Assembly (NCBI GenBank): GCA_016793065.1 | Contig: JAEULV010000048.1 | Location: forward strand, 38,860-102,859 | Direction: 5' to 3' | Length of the DNA stretch: 64,000 bases | DNA from: Hyphomicrobiaceae bacterium | Lineage (GTDB): Bacteria; Pseudomonadota; Alphaproteobacteria; Rhizobiales; Ancalomicrobiaceae | Part shown: in pieces, positions 10,284 through 19,691 of the stretch | Layout: the number at the start of each line of letters is the position of its first letter | Numbering within the stretch: the stretch's first letter is position 1 | Translations under genes and position numbers: made by a program | Notes under the pieces: generated by a model | The model's database searches: none | Told to the model about the DNA's origin: nothing | The model's input: the letters and a program-made list of their open reading frames with translations, nothing else

Positions 10284-12407
10284 ATGAGCGACGTGCCGGC
10301 ACGACCCACCACGAACGGACTGCGGCTGCCGACGCTCGCCGATCTCAACGCCCTGATCCGGCGCGGCGATCTGGCTCTGGCCATCGGGGTGATGACGATC
10401 CTGGTGGTGCTGATCATCCCGCTGCCGGCGTGGATGCTCGACATCTTCCTCGCCTTCTCGATCATCCTGTCGGTGCTCATCCTGATGACATCGCTGTTCA
10501 TCCAGAAGGCGCTGGAATTCTCGTCGTTCCCGACCGTGCTGCTGATCGCCACCATGCTGCGGCTGGCGCTCAATCTCGCCTCGACCCGGTTGATCCTCGC
10601 CAACGGCCATACCGGCACCGGCGCGGCCGGTCACGTGATCGAGGCGTTCGGCGAATTCGTGATGGGCGGCAATTTCGTCATCGGCATCATCGTCTTCGCC
10701 ATCCTGATCATCGTCAACTTCATGGTGATCACCAAGGGTTCCGGCCGCATCGCCGAAGTCGCCGCGCGCTTCACCCTCGACGCAATGCCCGGCAAGCAGA
10801 TGGCGATCGACGCCGATCTGTCGGCCGGGCTGATCGACGAGAAGGACGCCAAGTTGCGCCGGCGCGAGCTGGAGGACGAGAGCTCGTTCTACGGCGCGAT
10901 GGACGGCGCGTCGAAATTCGTCAAGGGCGACGCCATCGCCGGCCTGTTGATCACCTTCATCAACGTCATCGGCGGCATCCTGATCGGCGTGCTGCAGCAG
11001 GGCGTCACCTTTGCGCAGGCGGCGCATTCCTACACGGTGCTGACGGTCGGCGACGGGCTTGTCTCGCAGGTGCCGGCGCTGATCGTGTCGACGGCGGCCG
11101 GCCTTCTGGTCTCGAAGGCGGGCGTGTCGGGCGCCGCCGACCAGGCGCTGATCCGGCAATTGTCGGGCTATCCGAAGGCGCTCGGCATGTCGTCGGCGGT
11201 GATGCTGGTGCTGGCGACGCTGCCGGGCATGCCGGCGATCCCGTTCATGCTGCTGGCGGGCGGCGCCGGCTGGCTCGCCTTCACCACCGGCCGGCAGCAA
11301 CAGAAGATCCTCGACGACGTCGCGGCCGAAAACGCCGCGATCGCGGCGGAAAAGGCGCCGAAGCCGACGGAGGAGCCGATCCAGACGGCGCTGAAGATGG
11401 ACGACCTGCGCATCGAGCTCGGCTATGCGCTGGTGCCGCTGATCCAGGCTTCCGATGGCGGCGACCGGCTGACCGAGCAGATCAAGGCGCTGCGGCGGGC
11501 GCTCGCCGGCGATCTCGGCTTCGTCATGCCGTCGTGCCGGATCCTCGACAACGTCCAACTGATGCCGAACGAATACGTGATCAAGGTGAAGGAGGTCGAG
11601 GCCGGGCGCGGCACCGCCTATGCCAGCCAGTTCATGGTGATGGACCCGAACGGCCGGCAGATCGACCTGCCGGGAACGCACACGATCGAGCCGACCTTCG
11701 GCCTGCCGGCGACGTGGATCGAGGCGAGCCTGCGCGAGGAAGCGGCGGTGCGCGGCTATACGGTCGTCGACCCGGCGACGGTGCTGTCGACCCACCTCAC
11801 CGAGGTGCTGAAGGCCAATGTCGCCGATCTCCTGTCCTATGGCGATGTCAGCAAGCTGATCGCCGACCTGCCGAAGGAAATGCAGAAGCTGGTCGAGGAT
11901 ATCGTGCCGTCGCAGATCAACATGTCGGGGGTGCAGCGGGTGTTGCAGTCGCTGCTGAACGAACGGATCTCGATCCGCGATCTCGGCACGATCCTCGAGG
12001 GCATCGCCGAGGCGGTCGGCTTCACCCGCAACGTCCAGACCATCACCGAGCATGTGCGCGCCCGGCTCGCCCGGCAGATCTGCGCCCAGCATCAGGCGCC
12101 GGGCGGCTATCTGCCGATCGTGTCGATGTCGCCGCAATGGGAAGCGGCGTTCGCCGAAAGCCTGATCGGCGACGGCGAGGAGAAGCAGCTGGCGATGGCG
12201 CCGTCGAAGCTCGGCGAGTTCGTCACCTCGGTGCGCGACGCGTTCGAGCGGGCGGCCAACCTCGGCGAAATGCCGGTGCTGGTGACGTCGCCGGGCACGC
12301 GGCCCTATGTCCGCTCGATCGTCGAGCGGTTTCGCGCCCACACGACGGTGATGAGCCAGGCGGAGATCCACCCGCGAGCCCGGCTGAAGACGGTGGCGAG
12401 CGTTTGA
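10284..12407 (+). CDS. flhA: Flagellar biosynthesis protein FlhA
   Basis: 707 residues from the ATG at 10284, which has AGGGG just upstream; an ATG at 10221 would add an arginine-rich tail untypical of the family. FlhA forms the nonameric export gate of the flagellar type III apparatus. The first 300 residues contain the multiple membrane helices, with the FHIPEP-family signature RLALNLASTRLIL in the early part and GLLITFINVIGGILIG later. The C-terminal half is the cytosolic ring domain (ELGYALVPLIQ, then RDLGTILEGI and the C-terminal EIHPRARLKTV). Monocistronic by appearance, convergent with flbD. Confidence 0.97.
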   Translation: MSDVPARPTTNGLRLPTLADLNALIRRGDLALAIGVMTILVVLIIPLPAWMLDIFLAFSIILSVLILMTSLFIQKALEFSSFPTVLLIATMLRLALNLASTRLILANGHTGTGAAGHVIEAFGEFVMGGNFVIGIIVFAILIIVNFMVITKGSGRIAEVAARFTLDAMPGKQMAIDADLSAGLIDEKDAKLRRRELEDESSFYGAMDGASKFVKGDAIAGLLITFINVIGGILIGVLQQGVTFAQAAHSYTVLTVGDGLVSQVPALIVSTAAGLLVSKAGVSGAADQALIRQLSGYPKALGMSSAVMLVLATLPGMPAIPFMLLAGGAGWLAFTTGRQQQKILDDVAAENAAIAAEKAPKPTEEPIQTALKMDDLRIELGYALVPLIQASDGGDRLTEQIKALRRALAGDLGFVMPSCRILDNVQLMPNEYVIKVKEVEAGRGTAYASQFMVMDPNGRQIDLPGTHTIEPTFGLPATWIEASLREEAAVRGYTVVDPATVLSTHLTEVLKANVADLLSYGDVSKLIADLPKEMQKLVEDIVPSQINMSGVQRVLQSLLNERISIRDLGTILEGIAEAVGFTRNVQTITEHVRARLARQICAQHQAPGGYLPIVSMSPQWEAAFAESLIGDGEEKQLAMAPSKLGEFVTSVRDAFERAANLGEMPVLVTSPGTRPYVRSIVERFRAHTTVMSQAEIHPRARLKTVASV

Positions 12408-12488
12408 GGCGGGCGAGCGCGGGCGCCGGGGGAGCTCCGGCGTGATGCTTGCAAAGTTTCTCTAAAATCAATGTCTTGCCGTGCCGCC

Positions 12489-12545
12489 GCCCTCATCCGT
12501 CCCTTCGGGACACCTTCTCCCACGCCCATGGCGCGGGAGAAGGGA
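12489..12545. repeat. REP-like palindrome between flhA and flbD
   Basis: CCCTCATCCGTCCCTTCGGG followed by ACACCTTCTCCC, a short loop and GCGGGAGAAGGG. The two inverted parts GTCCCTTCGGGAC and CTTCTCCC / GGGAGAAG form small hairpins. This sequence type is a familiar dispersed palindrome in alphaproteobacterial intergenic DNA. It lies between two convergent genes. Confidence 0.7.
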
Positions 12546-12651
12546 GAGGTGGCGGCGGGGCGGGGCCTTGCGACGGACGCGGGCGGCATGCGAGCGGACC
12601 GGCGCGCGAGGGCACTGTTGCGGCGATCTCGCGCGGTCGAACCGGGATCGG

Positions 12652-14082
<1,431 letters not shown>

Positions 14083-14110
14083 GGGAATATCCTTCGGTGC
14101 CCGCGGCGGA

Positions 14111-14455
14111 TCAGCGGTCGGTCTTGATGATTTCGGTCATGGTCACGCCCAGCCGGTCGTCGACCAGAACGACCTCGCCGCGCGCCACCAGCCGGTTGTT
14201 GACATAGATGTCGATGGCCTCGCCGACCTTGCGATCGAGTTCGAGCACGGTGCCGGTGGTCATCTTGAGGAGTTCCTGCACCTGCATCCGCGCCTGACCG
14301 AGGATGGCGGAGACGCGGACCGGCACGTCGAACACCGCCTCGAGATCGGCGGCGGCCTTGGCGGAGCGGTCTTCCTCGTCGATGCCGGAGCGATGGCGCG
14401 GGGCGTCCATTTCGGAGAGCGACATCGAGCGGTCGGGGGTGTCACCGGTGGCCAT
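14111..14455 (-). CDS. fliN: Flagellar motor switch protein FliN
   Basis: 114 residues from the ATG at 14455 (AGAGG 7 bases upstream); a TTG at 14461 is the alternative. The C-terminal 75 residues match the surface-of-antigens/FliN fold: DVPVRVSAILGQARMQVQEL, TVLELDRKVGEAIDIYVNN, RLVARGEVVLVDDRLGV. FliN forms the C-ring base with FliG and FliM. The start lies two bases after the fliH stop, so the pair is coupled. Confidence 0.95.
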   Translation of the reverse strand: MATGDTPDRSMSLSEMDAPRHRSGIDEEDRSAKAAADLEAVFDVPVRVSAILGQARMQVQELLKMTTGTVLELDRKVGEAIDIYVNNRLVARGEVVLVDDRLGVTMTEIIKTDR

Positions 14456-14457
14456 GA

Positions 14458-15144
14458 TCAATCCTCTCGACCGGCATCGGCGAGTTCGCCGGCACGGGCA
14501 TCCATGTAGCGGGAAATGGCGGCAACGATCTCGGCCTCGACGGCGGCGCGATCACGGGTGATGCCGCCGTCGGTCCATTCGATGCGGCAGTCGCCAACGG
14601 CGATGTCAGGTTCGCCGATCAGCATCAGCCGGCCGGAGAAGCCGGTCTGGCGGGCATAGTCGTCGAGCGCCGGGCGCAGCGCCTCGACGTGCTCGGGCGT
14701 CAGCCGCACCACCAGATGCGGGGTCCTGGCCAGCGGCCGCAGGCACTCGCGCAGCAGTTCGGTGATCTCGGCCAGCGGCTCGCGGGCAATCAGCGCCGGC
14801 GCCAGCTTGCGGGCGGCGAGCAGCGCCACGTCGATTGCCTCGCGCTCGATGCGCAGGCGGTCCTGGTCGAGCACGGCGAGGATCGAGCGGGCCGAGGCGG
14901 CGAGGCGGGCGGCTTCCTCGGCGATGCGCTCGGCGGCGCGGGCCTCGGCGGCGGCGCGGCCGGCGCGATAGCCCTCGTCAAAGCCGTCCTGGCGGGCAAC
15001 CGCCGACATGGCGGCGAGGATCGTCTCGTGCTCGGCGACGTCGATGCGCGGCACCTCCGGCACCGGCGGCGCGGGCGGGGCCGGCGGCGGCGGGGGCGGC
15101 GCGGCGAAGTCGCGGTCGAACAGGAAACGGGCGGGAGCGGCCAT
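14458..15144 (-). CDS. fliH: Flagellar assembly protein FliH (FlbE-like)
   Basis: 228 residues, between fliG and fliN, the position of flbE/fliH in Caulobacter. The N-terminus has a proline run (residues about 15-30), followed by an Ala/Glu/Arg-rich helical region with repeated ARAAERIAEEAARL-type heptads, then a globular end (LVVRLTPEHVEALRP, GDCRIEWTDGGI) typical of FliH/HrpE stators. FliH ties the FliI ATPase to the export gate and holds it inactive. Ribosome site AAGGA precedes the ATG. Family assignment rests on position plus this C-terminal pattern. Confidence 0.85.
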   Translation of the reverse strand: MAAPARFLFDRDFAAPPPPPPAPPAPPVPEVPRIDVAEHETILAAMSAVARQDGFDEGYRAGRAAAEARAAERIAEEAARLAASARSILAVLDQDRLRIEREAIDVALLAARKLAPALIAREPLAEITELLRECLRPLARTPHLVVRLTPEHVEALRPALDDYARQTGFSGRLMLIGEPDIAVGDCRIEWTDGGITRDRAAVEAEIVAAISRYMDARAGELADAGRED

Positions 15145-15169
15145 GAGTGGTTCCTTGCTTGCCGACTGG

Positions 15170-16261
15170 TCAGAACACCAGTTCGTCCTCGCCCTTGGAT
15201 TTGGTGATCATGATCTCGCCCTTGGCCGCCAGGTCCTTGGCGACGTTGACCATCATGCCCTGCGCATCGTCGACGTCGCGCAGGCGCACCGGACCGAGCG
15301 CCTCCATGTCGTCCTTGAGCATCGCCGCGGCGCGGGTCGACATGTTGGAGAAGAAGAAATTGCGCACGGTCTCGCTGGCGCCCTTGAGGGCGATGCCGAG
15401 CCGGTCCTTCTCGACATTGCGCAACAGCGTCTGCACCGAGCCGGCGTCGAGCTTGCCGAGGTCCTCGAAGGTGAACATCAGCGCCTTGATCTTCTCGGCG
15501 GCGTCGCGGTTGTCCTCCTCGAGCGAGGCGAGGAAGCGGGCCTCGGTCTGGCGGTCGAACGAGTTGAAGATCTCTGCCATCAGCTCGTGGGCATCGCGGC
15601 GGGTGGTGGTCGACAGGTTGGACATGAACTCGATGCGCAGGGTCTGCTCGACCTTGTCGAGCACTTCCTTCTGCACCGCCTCCATGCGCAGCATGCGGTT
15701 GATCACCTCGAGGGCGAAGTCCTCCTGCAGGATCGACAGGACGCGGGCGGCATGGTCGGAGCGGATCTTCGACAGCACCAGCGCGACGGTCTGCGGGTAT
15801 TCGTTCTTCAGGTAGTTGGCGAGGACGTTTTCCTGAACGTTGGAGAGCTTTTCCCACATGTTGCGGCCGGCGGGACCGCGGATTTCCTCCATGATCTGGG
15901 AAACGCGCTCGGGCGGCAGCATCGAGGCGAGGATGCGTTCGGTCGAGTCGATATTGCCGGTCAGCGAGCCCTTGGCGGTGATGCGGGTGACGAACTCGAC
16001 CAGCAGATCCTCGAGCATCTGCGGCGAGATCGGGCCGAGCCTGGCCATGGCGAGCGACACCGCCTTGATCTCCAGCTCGTCGAGCTGCTTCCAGATGTCG
16101 CGACCGTGTTCCTCGCCGAGCGCCAGCAGCATCACGGCGGCGCGCTCAGGGCCGGCGAGCTCGCGATAGGCTTCCGTCGTCGAGACCGTCAGCTTGGCCG
16201 ACTGCCCGCCGCGACCGGCGGCGGCCTGGCTGGACTGACTGGGTACGGGCGCTCGGGACAT
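15170..16261 (-). CDS. fliG: Flagellar motor switch protein FliG
   Basis: 363 residues from the ATG at 16261, eight bases beyond the fliF stop, with GAGGA in between; an upstream ATG at 16291 would lie inside fliF. Three armadillo-like domains are visible: an N-terminal part that sits on FliF, a middle part with [20 protein letters not shown] (contains the conserved EHPQ-like region as [14 protein letters not shown]), and a C-terminal torque domain with [20 protein letters not shown] carrying charged residues that face the stators. Role: rotor protein transmitting torque and switching. Confidence 0.97.
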   Translation of the reverse strand: MSRAPVPSQSSQAAAGRGGQSAKLTVSTTEAYRELAGPERAAVMLLALGEEHGRDIWKQLDELEIKAVSLAMARLGPISPQMLEDLLVEFVTRITAKGSLTGNIDSTERILASMLPPERVSQIMEEIRGPAGRNMWEKLSNVQENVLANYLKNEYPQTVALVLSKIRSDHAARVLSILQEDFALEVINRMLRMEAVQKEVLDKVEQTLRIEFMSNLSTTTRRDAHELMAEIFNSFDRQTEARFLASLEEDNRDAAEKIKALMFTFEDLGKLDAGSVQTLLRNVEKDRLGIALKGASETVRNFFFSNMSTRAAAMLKDDMEALGPVRLRDVDDAQGMMVNVAKDLAAKGEIMITKSKGEDELVF

Positions 16262-16269
16262 GGATTTCC

Positions 16270-17970
16270 TCAACCTGACTCGTTGATCCACATGCGGATC
16301 GCCATGGCGGCTTCATTGGGGTTTTCCTTGACCAGGTTGCCGACGCGGGCGATCGACGAGGCGTGCATTTCGCCGAGCGCCTTGGCTTCCTCGATCTTGG
16401 TCGGCGACAGGGCGCCGGGAATGGTGATGCCGCCGACGACGATGCTGGAGCCTTCCTGCTGCACGGCGAGGGCCCCGTCGCCGGAGGCGCCGGTGGAACC
16501 CTCGGCGCGGGCGAGCGCGCCCTGCAGGCCGTCGGCGCCGCCATCCTCGCCGGCGGCGGCCGCGGCGGCGCGCTTTTCTTCCTCGCTCGGGCCGAAGGCG
16601 CGCTTCATCATCGGGCGGACGACCAGCAGCACCACCAGCAGGGTGACGAGCAGCATCACGCCCCACTCGACCAGCTTGATGATGTCGTCGCGGGTGAAAT
16701 CGAGCAGGCCGTTGCCGGATTCGGTCGGCAGCTGGTTCGGCCCGGCGGCGAAGCGGAGGTTGACGATCTCGACCTTGTCGCCGCGCGCCTGATCGAAGCC
16801 GACCGACGAGCGCACCAGCGCGGCGATGCGGTCGAGTTCCTCCTGCGGCCGGGCGGCATAGGCGAGTTCACCGTTCTGGCCGGGGGTATAGACACCGTCG
16901 ACCAGCACGGCGACCGACAGGCGCTTGACGCGGCCGGCCTCGATCACCTCGGTGCGGGTGGTCTTGGAGATCTCGTAGTTGATGACCTCCTCGGTGTTGT
17001 TGCTGGCGTCCTTGGTCGAGGAACCGGCCTGGTCCTGACCGCCGGCGGGAACCTGATTGCCGACGGTGACCGACTTGTCCTGGTTCTGCGAGTTGGAGCT
17101 TTCCTCCTTCGACTGGGTGGAGCGGACCACCTGGCCGTTGGGGTCGAAGGTGTCGGAGGTCTGGGTGACGCGGTTGAAGTCGAGCTCGGCGGCGACCTGC
17201 ACCCGGGTGCGGCCGGGGCCGACGACGGAGGCGACGATCTCCTCGACCTGATTGCGCAGGCGCTGTTCGTAGCTGATCGACTTTTCCTGCAGCGTCGCCG
17301 ACAGGGCGCCGACGTCGTCCTCGGTGCCGTTGCCGGAGGCGAGCAGGCGGCCGGTTTCGTCGACGATCGAGACGTGATTGGGCTTCAGGCCCTCGACGGC
17401 GGCGGCGACCAGATGCTGGATGGCGCGGGTCTGGGCCGGCTCGAGCTGGCCGCGCAGCTTCAGCACGATCGAGGCGGTCGGATCGCGGCGCTCGCGCTGG
17501 AACAGCGCCCGCTCCGGGATGACCAGGTGCACCCGCGCCGACTGCACCCGGCCGATGGAGCGGATGGTGCGGGCAAGCTCGCCCTCCAGCGCCCGCAGGT
17601 GGTTGATGTTCTGGACGAAGCTGGTGGTGCCGAGGGTGTCCTGCTTGTCGAAGATCTCGTAGCCGATGGAGCCGCCGGTCGGCATGCCCTTCTCGGCAAG
17701 GCGCATGCGGATGCGCAGCACGTCGTCGCGCGGCACCAGGATCTGGGCGCCTTCGTTCTTCAGCTCGAAGCGGACGCCGGTCGTCTCGAGTTCCTTGGCG
17801 ATGGCCGAGCTGTCCTCGAACGCCAGATCGGAATAGAGCGGGGCCATCTCGACCCGGGTGGCGCGCATGCCGATATAGACGAAGAACCCCAGCAACACGG
17901 CCACGACCATGCCCATGGCCGCCAGACGTTGCGGTCCGAGTTTCTTGAGGAGTTCGAGAACGCCCTGCAC
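16270..17970 (-). CDS. fliF: Flagellar MS-ring protein FliF
   Basis: 566 residues when begun at the GTG at 17970 ([19 protein letters not shown]), the usual FliF opening; the frame is open upstream to 18267 but that part is not FliF-like. There is no strong ribosome site at this GTG. A membrane helix (about 17-36) is followed by two YscJ-like ring-building domains ([37 protein letters not shown]), a low-complexity periplasmic loop, and a second helix ([20 protein letters not shown]). The C-terminal tail binds FliG. First gene of the operon ending in flbD. Confidence 0.95.
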   Translation of the reverse strand: MQGVLELLKKLGPQRLAAMGMVVAVLLGFFVYIGMRATRVEMAPLYSDLAFEDSSAIAKELETTGVRFELKNEGAQILVPRDDVLRIRMRLAEKGMPTGGSIGYEIFDKQDTLGTTSFVQNINHLRALEGELARTIRSIGRVQSARVHLVIPERALFQRERRDPTASIVLKLRGQLEPAQTRAIQHLVAAAVEGLKPNHVSIVDETGRLLASGNGTEDDVGALSATLQEKSISYEQRLRNQVEEIVASVVGPGRTRVQVAAELDFNRVTQTSDTFDPNGQVVRSTQSKEESSNSQNQDKSVTVGNQVPAGGQDQAGSSTKDASNNTEEVINYEISKTTRTEVIEAGRVKRLSVAVLVDGVYTPGQNGELAYAARPQEELDRIAALVRSSVGFDQARGDKVEIVNLRFAAGPNQLPTESGNGLLDFTRDDIIKLVEWGVMLLVTLLVVLLVVRPMMKRAFGPSEEEKRAAAAAAGEDGGADGLQGALARAEGSTGASGDGALAVQQEGSSIVVGGITIPGALSPTKIEEAKALGEMHASSIARVGNLVKENPNEAAMAIRMWINESG

Positions 17971-18369
17971 GTGCCAACCCGCCGTTCGATTTGCCGAAGC
18001 TCGCGAAGCAGTTTCCAAGGGAAGACCGCTGGGCAAAAATTGCCGGGTTGGTGGTAAACGAGAAGTTAACAGGTCGCGTTTTGACGGCGCCTCTTGTGAA
18101 ATTGTTAAGAGATTGTTGTCGGGGTGGGACGAAAATGCCGATGTTTCGTCAGGAGCGTCGTTAGGCGCGCGCGGCAGGGGCACCGGCGGGCACAACGCCA
18201 GAAGGCCCGAAGGGTTTCCCCATCGAGCCTGCTGTTGGAGTTTCCGGTCGGTCTGTCGATACGTCACGACGGGACGCGCGCGGGCTTTTCGCCCGGCGAG
18301 GCGTATTGACGGATCGACCGCGAAAGCGCCAATGACCGGGGACCGGTTATCGGACGTCCTTCCCGAGAA
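17971..18369. other. 399-base fliF upstream region, no gene
   Basis: No plausible coding sequence. It holds the fliF promoter region with the candidate CtrA box at 18053-18069 and a second TTAA half-site at 18105-18108. The far half (18120-18360) is GC-rich and featureless to my eye. It also receives the 3' end of sciP. Confidence 0.6.
18053..18069 (-). promoter_or_regulatory. Candidate CtrA box upstream of fliF
   Basis: On the minus strand TTAA-CTTCTCG-TTTACC fits TTAA-N7-TTAA with one mismatch and ends in ACC like the flhA site. It is about 85 bases before the proposed fliF GTG. In Caulobacter fliF is an early, CtrA-activated gene. Confidence 0.45.
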
Positions 18370-18645
18370 TCAATTCCGGTAGTGTTGAATGCGGGTCGTG
18401 CGAAGCCCGGCGAGGCCGTGGCGATCGATCGACTGCTGCCAGTTCAACAACTCCTCGGTGGTCAGCGTGTAACGCGAGCAGGCTTCCTCAAGCGAGAGGA
18501 GCCCGCCGCGCACGGCGGCAACCACTTCAGCTTTCCGCCGAATGACCCAACGCTGGGTCTCCGGCGGCGGCAAATCCGCAATCGTCAGGGGGCTGCCGTC
18601 GGGCCCGATGACGTACTTGACGCGCGGACGAACTTGATCGGTCAT
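18370..18645 (-). CDS. sciP: SciP, DUF1153 inhibitor of CtrA
   Basis: 91 residues from the ATG at 18645. The helix-turn-helix core LPPPETQRWVIRRKAEVVAA is followed by VRGGLLSLEEACSRYTLTTE and ELLNWQQSIDRHGLAGLR, a near-diagnostic SciP/DUF1153 sequence. In Caulobacter SciP binds CtrA and blocks its recruitment of RNA polymerase after S phase. The gene lies between flgD and fliF on the same strand; its position beside CtrA-type boxes suggests it times the adjacent flagellar genes. Length equals the Caulobacter protein. An upstream palindrome at 18745-18762 may control it. Confidence 0.93.
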   Translation of the reverse strand: MTDQVRPRVKYVIGPDGSPLTIADLPPPETQRWVIRRKAEVVAAVRGGLLSLEEACSRYTLTTEELLNWQQSIDRHGLAGLRTTRIQHYRN

Positions 18646-18744
18646 CGTACTCACTACTCTCACACTCGACATGACCATCGAGGGAGACACTAGCGCGTCG
18701 GCCCTAAGAAATGCCTAAATCATGGTCAACACTTTATTCATTCG

Positions 18745-18762
18745 CGTTTACGTTCGTAAACG
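18745..18762. promoter_or_regulatory. 18-bp palindrome upstream of sciP
   Basis: CGTTTACG-TT-CGTAAACG: two perfect 8-base arms around a 2-base spacer, in an AT-rich stretch 100 bases before the sciP start. It looks like a dimeric-regulator operator. Between it and sciP a TTGACC at about 18720 (minus strand) could be a -35 element. Confidence 0.5.
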
Positions 18763-18865
18763 AAGGTTATGAATTGACGAATATTTGGCGATTATTTGCA
18801 GTCGAAGCCGTGAAAAAGCGCGGAAATGCGTGACGGCGGGGCGGCGGCGGATCCGGCGGCGGCGG

Positions 18866-18903
18866 AAAAAATAAATCGGCGGCGTCATAAAAAAGACGCC
18901 GCC
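18866..18903 (-). terminator. Rho-independent terminator after flgD
   Basis: Minus strand reads GGCGGCGTC, an 8-base T-rich loop, GACGCCGCC, then GATTTATTTTTT. A perfect 9-bp stem with U-tract, 36 bases past the flgD stop; it separates fliK-flgD from sciP. Confidence 0.9.
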
Positions 18904-18938
18904 GTCACAATCCGGATTTTTGTTGATCGTCCAGAAGC

Positions 18939-19604
18939 TTACGAACCGCTGACCGTCTCGATCGATGTCACCGGCACGCGGATGGTGCCGATCTTGAGGA
19001 TGGCGGGGCTTTCAGTCATGTCGACGCTGGATACCACGCCGCTGATGCGGGTCGATACCGGCACTGCCTTGGCGGCGGAGTCGGTGGCGGTGACCGAGAT
19101 CTGGTAGGTGCCGTCCGGCGCGGTGCCGCCGGAGCTGGTCTTGCCGTCCCAGGCGTATTGGAATTCCTTGCCGCTGGCATCGACCGTCTCGCGATAGACC
19201 TCGGCGCCGGCGGAGTTCTTGATGACGATCGTGGCGCGGGCAATCTCGGAATCGGCCGTGAGCTTCCAGGTGGCGGCACCGTCCTTCAGTTGGGTCTGCG
19301 CTCCGGCGGCGGTGACGGTGGCGCCGATGTAGTTGACGAGGCTGACGGCGCCTTGCGATTCAAAGATCGACTTCATGTCCTCGAGGCTGGCATTCATCTG
19401 GATCTGCTGCTCGATGCCGGAATACTGCACCAGCTGCGAGGTGAACTTGTCGGCGTCCATCGGCTCGAGCGGATTCTGGTTCTGCAACTGCGTGGTCAGC
19501 AGCTTCAGGAACATCTCGTAGTTCTGGCTCAGGCGGTTCTGCGACGACGTCGAGGCGGAATTGTTCGCCGAAGTCGCGGTGTTGGCGGTCGTCACGGTGG
19601 CCAT
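18939..19604 (-). CDS. flgD: Flagellar hook assembly protein FlgD
   Basis: 221 residues. The N-terminus contains the FlgD signature (NRLSQNYEMFLKLLTTQLQN then QNPLEPMDADKFTSQLVQYS), followed by GIEQQIQMNASLED. The C-terminal two-thirds are the Tudor-like plus FlgD-Ig parts (WDGKTSSGGTAPDGTYQISV). FlgD caps the growing hook. Ribosome site GGGAG precedes the ATG. It follows fliK on the same strand after 87 bases and ends in a strong terminator. Confidence 0.96.
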   Translation of the reverse strand: MATVTTANTATSANNSASTSSQNRLSQNYEMFLKLLTTQLQNQNPLEPMDADKFTSQLVQYSGIEQQIQMNASLEDMKSIFESQGAVSLVNYIGATVTAAGAQTQLKDGAATWKLTADSEIARATIVIKNSAGAEVYRETVDASGKEFQYAWDGKTSSGGTAPDGTYQISVTATDSAAKAVPVSTRISGVVSSVDMTESPAILKIGTIRVPVTSIETVSGS

Positions 19605-19691
19605 TACTCAAACTCCCTGCCTTGTCATGAGCGACCATCCCGTTTGGACGTCGCGCCAATTGCTGTTCAACTGCCGCTTTCGCGGCCAAGA

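Noticed and set aside
18124..18309. 61-codon plus-strand frame in the fliF upstream region
   Set aside because: No ribosome site, very basic, inside a promoter region.
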